In this document: positions 57,250-64,000 of the stretch, in pieces
Position numbering within the stretch: the first letter of the stretch is position 1
How the letters are laid out: every line of letters begins with the position of its first letter
From: Aplectana chamaeleonis
Taxonomy: Eukaryota > Nematoda > Chromadorea > Rhabditida > Cosmocercidae
Length of the DNA stretch: 64,000 nucleotides
Direction: 5' to 3'
Assembly: GCA_029168955.1 (NCBI GenBank)
Contig: JAPDOI010000273.1
Location: forward strand, 911,412-975,411
Notes under the pieces: model-generated
The model's database searches: none
What the model saw: only the letters and a program-made list of their open reading frames with translations
Told to the model about the DNA's origin: nothing
Translations under genes and position numbers: made by a program

Positions 57250-59030
57250 CAGACTGTAGGATGGTGCAGTCCACTCCTCCACGTCGGTGCCATCGGGAAA
57301 CTCTTCGGACTCCCGTCGAGGCGAGCTGAATCCTCGACTTTCATGTTCCGGCGACAGGCCCGGGCGCATCGCCCGTGTGACAGGTCGGCCGCTGGAGATC
57401 ATTGTCACACCACATGCCATGATGCCAACGAATCCCTCAAGGCTACGGCGTCCGCGGTAAACTGACGCCCACTTACGGAGCCCGGTGAGTGCTGAAAGTC
57501 TGCTTAGGTCTCCGATGCAAGGACGGTATCGGAGGGTAATCAAGCTAGTCCAGAAGTCCTTTGGCGTTGCCGAGACTCGCGTTGCAACGCTGAATGTCGG
57601 CACGTTGTCAGGCCTCTCGAGCGAATTGGCCGTTGCTCTGGGGCGTAGACGTATTGATCTCTGTCGATCTCTGTGCAGTGCAAGAGACAAAATGGTCGGG
57701 TAGTAGGTCAAAGGACATTGGCAAAGGCTTCAATGTCCTGTATCATGGCAGCCCTGGAACAACGAACGGCGTTGGAATTGTTGTGTCTCAACGCTTCCGT
57801 GACGCCATTACCGAAGTGCGTCGCTTTGACAATCGTTCGAAGAAGATAATCATCGTCAGCGAGGAACAACGCATTCATTTCTTTTCAGTGCATGCCCCGC
57901 AGACGGGTTATTCAAGCCGAGTGAAGGATAATTTCTGGATGATGCTTGATGAGAAGACTGCCGAGGTACCGCTAGAGGATATAATTGTTGTTGTGGGAGA
58001 TAAGAATGGCCATGTCGGAGAGACAAGCCAAGGCTATAGATGCCACATAGGGTTCGGTTGCGGGCCATGGAACATTGATGGCGAGAATATTCTCGACCAC
58101 GCGGACTCGCACAACTTGTCGTCGTTAACACAAAGTTCCGAAAGCGCTTTGGTCCTCACCTTGTCACTTACTACAATGGCAAATAACATGACGCAGATTG
58201 ACTTTGTAGTTTGTCCGACATCGCGATGAAAAGATGGTTTCAGAGCGCGAAAGTAGTGCCATACGAGAAGGTTTCTACAAAACACCGTCCGCCGATATGC
58301 ACAATGAACATCATGCCGCCGAGGCGTACTATTGGTAAGCGGTGCGGACCTTCTCGGATAAAATGGTAACGTTTGAAGGAGAAGAAAGCGGATGTGTTCT
58401 CGCGCCGTTCACCCACCACTAGTCACGAGTGTGTGTGTAACTTGGCAGAAGACAACCGGAACGACGCTAGAGTTGGCGCGCTCTGAACTTCGTGTCACGA
58501 AGCTCCGGCCGACGGAAAGTCGATAAACAAGCGTGGCTCTGGACAGATGAAGTGCGGATGAAGGTCCAAGAGAAAATGAACGTCTATCACGCCTTTCAAG
58601 CTAACAAGACGGCCGAAAAGTGGCAGTAATACCGCAGTGCGAAGAAGTCTGCCAAGCAAGTCGGAGGCGGTTTTGAAGGCCGCGCACTATGGAGAGTTGT
58701 GCTGCCGAGATGTCGTACGTTCATGCCGTGGCAGTGTGGAGGAAAGGACTTGTATGGCTATGTTCTGCGTGCTGGAAACGATACCGTTTGCAAAGCTGGC
58801 CTGAATCTAGATGTACCTGCCAAACGACTCAAAGGACGACCAAAACAACGCTGGCTTGACACGCTGCATGCCGATCAGAAGGCTGCCGGTGCTCACCGTG
58901 ACCGGGCTCAAGACAGGGAAAATGGTGCCAGCGTATCAGCGAGTGCGGCCTCCCGCTTTGAAGCGGGACAAATCGCTAAAGAAGAAGAAGAAGACTCACT
59001 TAGATTGCAGAAAGTTGTATGTAATTAGCC
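57250..59030 (+). mobile_element. RTE LINE with the RT core deleted
   Basis: The 5' half is a good RTE endonuclease (57485-58229), followed by a linker (RKVDKQAWLWTDEVRMKVQE near 58500, FQANKTAEKWQ near 58600). The sequence then jumps to the C-terminal tail (KDLYGYVLRAGNDTVCKAGL, LKGRPKQRWLDTLHADQ; 58699-58960) and a (GAA)n tail at about 58978-58998, the normal RTE 3' end. RT motifs with the FADD/YADD box are missing altogether. The subfamily differs in wording from the RTE copy at 25.4-29.6 kb. Confidence 0.88.
57485..58229 (+). pseudogene. RTE AP-like endonuclease
   Basis: RVATLNVGTLSGLSSELA (frame 57485) passes into LCAVQETKWSGSRSKDIG (frame 57594) at a 10-base tandem duplication of GATCTCTGTC near 57656-57675, which causes the frameshift. 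Then follow GFNVLYHGSPGTTNGVGIV, IHFFSVHAPQTGYSS, IIVVVGDKNGHVGE and QIDFVVC. The catalytic QET glutamate is present, but the usual GDFNGHVG reads GDKNGHVG, so the aspartate-phenylalanine context is altered. The final SDH motif is not seen. Inactive. Confidence 0.88.
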
Positions 59031-59841
59031 TGTTGACGAGTATGTTCCATGAGATATAGCGTGCAAACAAACACTTTCAGAATTTGACTTCTCTGCCAAC
59101 GCGTAGCCAGATGTCTCGAGGCGCGGTGGCCCGTAACGCCGCCCCATTCCACGTAGTGGGCAAGAATTTAAGGGTTTTAGCTACGATAGCTACAACCCGC
59201 TTATTCTTGTGTCGATGGTACAAGGAAGCAAATTCTACGCGTATTCTACGTAAGAACTAGGGCTAAATTCGACCCATTTATCTCTCCGTCGCTAAACCCG
59301 TATATTCTCGCTATAATTTTGTAGCGAGAATCTACGGATTTAGCGACAGCCTGTGTTAAAATGCAATCTCAAACCCGCGCTGGCTAAGCGGAACGTGCAG
59401 GGATGCTGTTCGAACAGTGTTGGGCCTGCGCAATCTCACTGAGTGATTACTCGACACTTTGGCTGGTCATGGAGGATGACCCCAGTCGCTCACTGGAAGA
59501 CTCAAGTAAGGCTAATTTTGACCGCTGTGGTGCTGTAGGCCGTGGGGAAGAAAACGGCGATGCGGTCGATCGCAGCTGTGGTAGCCTTTTTAGCACGGAC
59601 CAGGACTGGCTGGCTCGACCCACTGAGTGCCAACGAAAATTTGCTTAGAATATGAGGGTGCTGTAGCGAGAATTTACGTAGAATATGCGAGTGCTCTACC
59701 TGAAATTTCTTCACCCACTGATGCTAAACCTTTATACGTAATTTACGTAAATTCCTCTTGTCAAAATCAGACTAGATGCCTCCGAAACGGGCCAGGTTAT
59801 CTCTACACACTAAAGGAGGAGCACGGACGAGATTCATTGGT
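59031..59841. other. No gene recognised
   Basis: No supportable gene. Phrases TAGCGAGAATCTACG and ATTTACGTAGAATATGCGAG recur between 59240 and 59760, probably decayed repeat. A half arm of the GGGACAGGGG MITE lies near 59797-59815. Confidence 0.35.
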
Positions 59842-59985
59842 CAGGGGCTCTACACACAGAGAGAGGAGCGTCCTGTTTTTGCAGTTCGAAACGCTACGCG
59901 ACTCAACGCAAGCAAGGTGGTTCCGAGTGGAATTAGAGCCGCAAAAGGCCAGACAACTCCTCCCTCGGTATGTAGAGAGCCCCAG
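59842..59985. mobile_element. Diverged copy of the GGGACAGGGG MITE
   Basis: Starts CAGGGGCTCTACACACAGAG and ends TATGTAGAGAGCCCCAG, with an interior (CAGTTCGAAACGCTACGCGA, GGTTCCGAGTGGAATTAGAG) matching 37926-38080 inverted. The TSD is not recognisable. Confidence 0.7.
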
Positions 59986-60001
59986 TCCTGCAATATTCAT
60001 T

Positions 60002-60407
60002 GCCGACGCGACGCGCGCGGCGGAATTTATCATCCATTACCCCATCACTGAGGGCGCTTGCCACAAACTCGCGAGATTTCACGGGCTTCCATAATTTTAT
60101 TCATTCTCACATGACTTTTCCTTATGTTCATGGGCTGTTCATCTCATCCTGAACACTCATTTCAGTAACTCTTCTATGTTCTCGTGCCGCTGTACCGTTT
60201 GGATATTTGTAGAAATTGTAATATGGTATTAAAGGTCAAGCACCATTCTAGAAATAAAGAAATAGTCTAGAAACAGAGATTAAGAAATAGTAAAGTATGA
60301 AATAGTCATGTGAGAAACAATAAACACATGAAATGTCATGAAATCTCGCGAGCTTACGGCAAGCGCGCTCCAGTGATGGGGTAATCAGATAAAAATTCCG
60401 CCGCGCG
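60002..60407. repeat. Foldback with ~120-bp arms
   Basis: The left arm (GACGCGACGCGCGCGGCGGA, TTACCCCATCACTG, ACTCGCGAGATTTCA, TCTCACATGACT) reappears inverted at about 60285-60407. The loop of about 160 bases is AT-rich. Flanking MITE-like CTCCTCCCTC phrases occur on both outer sides in the same orientation. Confidence 0.75.
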
Positions 60408-61189
60408 CGTCGTCGGTGCTCCTCCCTCCGTGCGTAGAGCCCCTGTCGCTCCGAAAAACGTGGCTGTGGTGTAGGATACTAGAGCTTCCATTATAAATTG
60501 AAAACTCAAAAATGAATTTCATCGCGAACAATGCCTTTAAATGAAATCATGCCAGAGCAGCAAACCGGTCGATACAAAATTTTGATCTAATGGCGATTGA
60601 GCAGCCACTCTGCTTGTCGAGGTGATGGAGCAGATTCTGGTCCTAAGCCCTAATCTACTGATGCATGCACCTCCGTTGGGCAAAATGCGTTTGAATACCG
60701 TGAATGCCTGAATTCTGGAGGATCCTCCGGTAGTTTTTAGATGGCGTGGTCAGTGACAAACGCGAGATGGACAACACTTTCAGGTCTAGATAGTTGACAA
60801 AGAGCTCTGTGTTTTGGTTTGCTCTGAACACGGCATAAACGCCGCCACTGGCTTTTTCTCAACTTGATGAAATTACATCTTGATCATTAATTGGTGAAAT
60901 CACCAATACTGACTAGATCTATTGAAGAAGCGTGCTTTGACGGCAAGCGAAACACTGAGGGCTGCTCGTCAGTGATTTAATGGCAGTGTCCATGATGAAA
61001 CCATGTCTGATTTTTTGGTGGAGATCGGCAGCTGCGGGGCCTAGCGCAATGCTAACATTGAAAAAACTAAGAAAAATAAGCTCGGAACGGTCCACTACGG
61101 CCCCAAAGTTGGACACCCGTCAGCTCGTCACACCCCAGATGCACTTTCCACGCCCACCGACGTGAACAAATGAATGCTCGAGATTGTGG
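60408..61189. other. No gene recognised
   Basis: No supportable gene. GCGAACAATGCCTTTAAATG near 60525-60544 is another end of the TTAAAGGCA type. Frames at 60919-61165 overlap on both strands and are unrecognised. Confidence 0.35.
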
Positions 61190-61410
61190 ATATGATCCCC
61201 GACTTGCTCAGCCTCGCATACATCGGCTGCAAAAGACGGAAGTCACAAGCCTCGGACAAGTCCACCATGCTTCCCTAGCTCAATCTTGAGGACCATAACT
61301 CCGTTCCCAGAAGGTCTCTGCACGATTCCAAAACATCATTGGAATCAGCATGGGACCGTTTTCAAGATAGGCGGAAAAGCAGAAAACGATTCTTATCGTG
61401 AACACTGCCT
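61190..61410. repeat. End of a TTAAAGGCAGTG-type element, copy 2
   Basis: Reverse-orientation match to 19150-19370 over about 215 bases (ATAGGCGGAAAAGCAGAAAA, GGTCCCATGCTGATT read on the minus strand). It ends in CGTGAACACTGCCTTTAA at about 61407, so a TTAA flanks it. Confidence 0.65.
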
Positions 61411-62324
61411 TTAAAGCTAAAGGCATCCTCGAACTCGCGCTTGCCAAAACCGTATGACATCAGTAAGCTATCAGGTGCACCTCAGAATACAGTGTCTCAG
61501 TGTACCTACGCAGTCGGCAATAATAGGGGTGGGTCTATTTTAGCAGTGCAAGACCAGAATCCGCTCCAGCACCTCGGCATCAAAATGGTTCTGTCACCAA
61601 TAGATCACGATTTTGCACTAGCCGATGAGCTTCATTGACATGAATTGAAAAAAGCCTCGGGAAATTCGGATTACGAAATATTGCAGGCAGGGAAGAACTT
61701 CAAAGACCGTACCAGACCATATTTGCTGGAGAGGTTGACATGGACAAGCCTAAGCTGCAGAGATGGGCTGTATCGTTGCTAAATCAAATGTCCCAGACGA
61801 TTTTATATCGAGAATAACCCTGTTAGAGCCGATCACTGAATCATTTTGTGAATGTTACCTGTTATTCTGAGACATATTTCATTTCAACACAGTTTCCTAT
61901 ACTTTTGAAGGGGTGGTGGTCGTAATGTTTCCTACAGCAGAAGAGACGGGAAACGAGGAGCGATGCGTGATTGGACGAAACACGGCTCGTCCAATCACGC
62001 ACTTCGCCCTACCCTGTCTATTATTGAATTTTTTTCTTCAAAAGATCGTGGAAAATTTCTTGAGATGAACCTTCTAATTTTCTCTAGTGAGATTATTTAG
62101 CACGCAAAATCTGGAATTTGGCATCTAATTTAAATCACAAAGCCGAATTTCGTGAGAAACCCAGAGATTTCACACTTTCCTATGTTTTTGACGCGCGCTG
62201 TATGTGGGTGTACTTCACCAAAACCTCCCGTAGTTCTTTGCTATAACATCAAGATACAGGGTCTTCTGCAAATCCGTAATCCCGTGATATAGTACGACCT
62301 GAATACGGGCGATCATAATATGAA
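61411..62324. other. No gene recognised; perfect hairpin inside
   Basis: GCGTGATTGGACGA (about 61964-61977) and TCGTCCAATCACGC (about 61987-62000) form a perfect 14-bp stem with a nine-base loop. No T-rich tail follows, so it is not a convincing terminator. A 65-codon frame at 61441 is unrecognised. Confidence 0.45.
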
Positions 62325-64000
62325 CTAGCGAGACCTAGCGAAGTTTTCGCTCACAGAAACTTTTGCATGAGCCAACTACCTGAGACGGATTAGTTTGTTA
62401 GAACGGTGGTGACTGACTTCCGCCTACCCGAAAGTACTCTCCTGAGCAGAGCAAGGTGCCGTACATTTACAGCAGGCCGTGGGTATATCAAAATATGGGA
62501 TCATAAAGCAAAACATAAGAAGCCAGCGGTAAATCGTCGGTTGCTACTTGCGCAAAATTCAGAACCCCTTCTGTACTTCCTTCCCTTACGTCGCTACCCA
62601 CTGCCCTTTCTTCCAATTTGTAAAGTTCACAAGCGATTATTCTCGCTTTACCGTCTCTATCATGATAAGGAAAACGCATTCTCATATTATCTGATGTTTC
62701 CCTAGTTGACCAACATCATGCGCTTGTTCTCAATGAATGAAATTAGTAGGTGGTTGTTCATGTTTTTGTGGTGCAGATTTTGATAAGCTCAGACTTGCAA
62801 CATATATAAAACTGGTTTTTGGAAGTTAGGGATTCGAAATGACTGAGCGGTTGCAATGAGTGGCGAACAGAGAAGGTGCGGAAGTGAAGCTGCTGCTTGT
62901 ATCCTAAAACTGGCAAAAATGTCGCAGGAGTTCTGCGCCAATCTCAGAACGCGTCCCACGCTTCTCAAGATTCATATTTTCCTATCTATTTCCTCTCCAC
63001 AAAGGTTAAGATTTAGCATTAAAAATTGAAAACCTTTTTCAAATTCTACACTCTTGGTGACGTCCTGCACACTCCCACTGCGGTCCTGCTAACTTTCGAT
63101 GACCTGCACACTCCAACCGGGGACCTGCGCACTCTATGACGTCCTGCACACTCCCGTTGGGTTCTTCACATTTTCTATGACGCCCTCCACGCTACCATTT
63201 GGGTCCTGCACACTTTCTATGACGTGCTGCACACTTCCGTTGGGGTCCTGCACATTCCTACTTAGGACCTGCGCACTTTCTATGACGTCCTGCACACCCG
63301 GATTAGGTCCTGCACACTTTCTATGACGCCCTGCACACTCCCGCTGAGGTCCTGCACACTTTCTATGACGTCCTGCACACTCCCACTGGGGTCCTGCACA
63401 TTCCTACTTAGGACCTGCGCACTTTCTATGACGTCCTGCACACCCAATTAGGGTCCTGCACACTTTCTATGACGCCCTGCACACCCCACCGAGGTCCTGC
63501 ACACTTTCTATGACGCCCTGAACACTTCCGCTGGGGTCCTGCACATTCCTACTTAGGACCTGCGCACTTTCAATGACGTCCTGCACACCCGATTAGGTCC
63601 TGCACACTTTCTATGACGCCCTGCACGCTCCCACTGAGGTCCTGCAACACTTTCTATGACGTCCCGCACACTCCCACTGGGGTCCTGCACATTCCTACTT
63701 AGGACCTGCGCACTTTCTATGACGTCCTGCACACTTCGATTAGGGTCCTGCACACTTTCTATGACGCCCTGAACACTCCCACTGGGGTCCTGCACATTCC
63801 TACTTAGGACCTGCGCACTTTCTATGACGTCCTGCACACTTCGATTAGGTCCTGCACACTTTCTATGACGCCCTGAACACTCCCACTGAGGTCCTGCACA
63901 CTTTCTATGACGCCCTGCACACTCCACTGGGGTCCTGCACATTCCTACGTAGGACCTGCGCACTTTCTATGACGTCCTGCACACCCGGATTATGGTCCTG
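62325..64000 (-). mobile_element. Non-autonomous Helitron, copy 2, runs off the window
   Basis: The minus-strand 3' end at 62325 reads AGCGAAAACTTCGCT, AGGTCTCG, CTAG, followed by T, the same as copy 1. Internal sequence matches copy 1 at 42781-43262 and 44095-44375 in reverse order, and it lacks the 832-bp TA-flanked insertion, so it shows the empty site (62587-62588). The minisatellite begins at 63060 and continues beyond the window end. The element's 5' end is not seen. Confidence 0.75.
63060..64000 (-). repeat. 42-bp minisatellite of Helitron copy 2
   Basis: Inverse orientation of the array at 41889-42780, made of CACTTTCTATGACGTCCTGC and CACTCCCACTGGGGTCCTGC 21-mers plus a third variant, CACATTCCTACTTAGGACCT, that is more frequent here. 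Variants group in higher-order blocks of roughly 120 bases. Open frames are artefacts of the period. It reaches the window edge. Confidence 0.92.

Noticed and set aside
61964..62000. Rho-independent-type terminator hairpin
   Set aside because: No T tract follows and the genome is eukaryotic; more likely a short palindrome of a repeat.

Overview
The window reads as a gene-poor, repeat-packed stretch of an invertebrate nuclear genome. I found no intact conventional gene. What can be recognised is almost entirely transposable elements (TEs) and their debris: a PHD-finger/AP-endonuclease LINE of CR1/jockey type, two RTE-type LINEs, three Penelope-like retroelement (PLE) units with GIY-YIG endonuclease, two copies of a minisatellite-bearing Helitron, and many short elements with terminal inverted repeats (TIRs), nested in one another. 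The style of the RTE proteins, and PLEs carrying a cysteine-rich GIY-YIG domain, fit a nematode (perhaps a strongylid/hookworm relative). This is inference from family resemblance, not proof.

Layout. 1-7.8 kb: AT-rich minisatellite, foldbacks, first copy of an inverted dispersed repeat (5.3-6.2 kb). 7.8-11.2 kb: decayed CR1/jockey-like LINE on the minus strand, followed by the second copy of that repeat (11.9-12.7 kb). 14.5-23 kb: two inverted copies of one non-autonomous hAT element. The right copy (21142-23010) has a perfect 8-bp target site duplication (TSD); the left is broken by two insertions. Between them lie a 42-bp minisatellite and a 130-bp (CA)n tract. 24.7 kb: a 112-bp hAT miniature with a perfect 8-bp TSD. 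25.4-29.6 kb: an RTE LINE split by a 1.08-kb TIR element; removing that element restores the LINE reading frame. 29.8-36.5 kb: ~1-kb inverted arms, each holding a TATA box, an ATG, ten codons and a 5' splice site, around a second copy of the TIR element that itself contains a Mutator-like insertion. 36.7-38.1 kb: a TTAA-flanked compound foldback and a 155-bp MITE.

40.4-48 kb: a 193-bp short element bounded by a perfect 34-bp duplication, and Helitron copy 1 (41.9-44.4 kb) interrupted by an 832-bp TA-flanked element. The empty site for that insertion is visible in Helitron copy 2 (62.3 kb to the window end, opposite strand). A possible 3' exon with a poly(A) signal lies at 46.9-47.3 kb. 49-56.7 kb: PLE copies A (minus), B and C (plus), with B and C in tandem sharing a pseudo-LTR, and a hammerhead-like motif at each 3' end. 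57.2-59 kb: an RTE copy that has lost its reverse transcriptase core. 59-62.3 kb: small foldbacks and repeat ends.

Nearly all coding remnants carry frameshifts, stops or lost catalytic residues, so little here is likely to be active on its own. The value of the window is as a readable insertion record: many TSDs, two empty sites and several clear nesting orders can be read directly.
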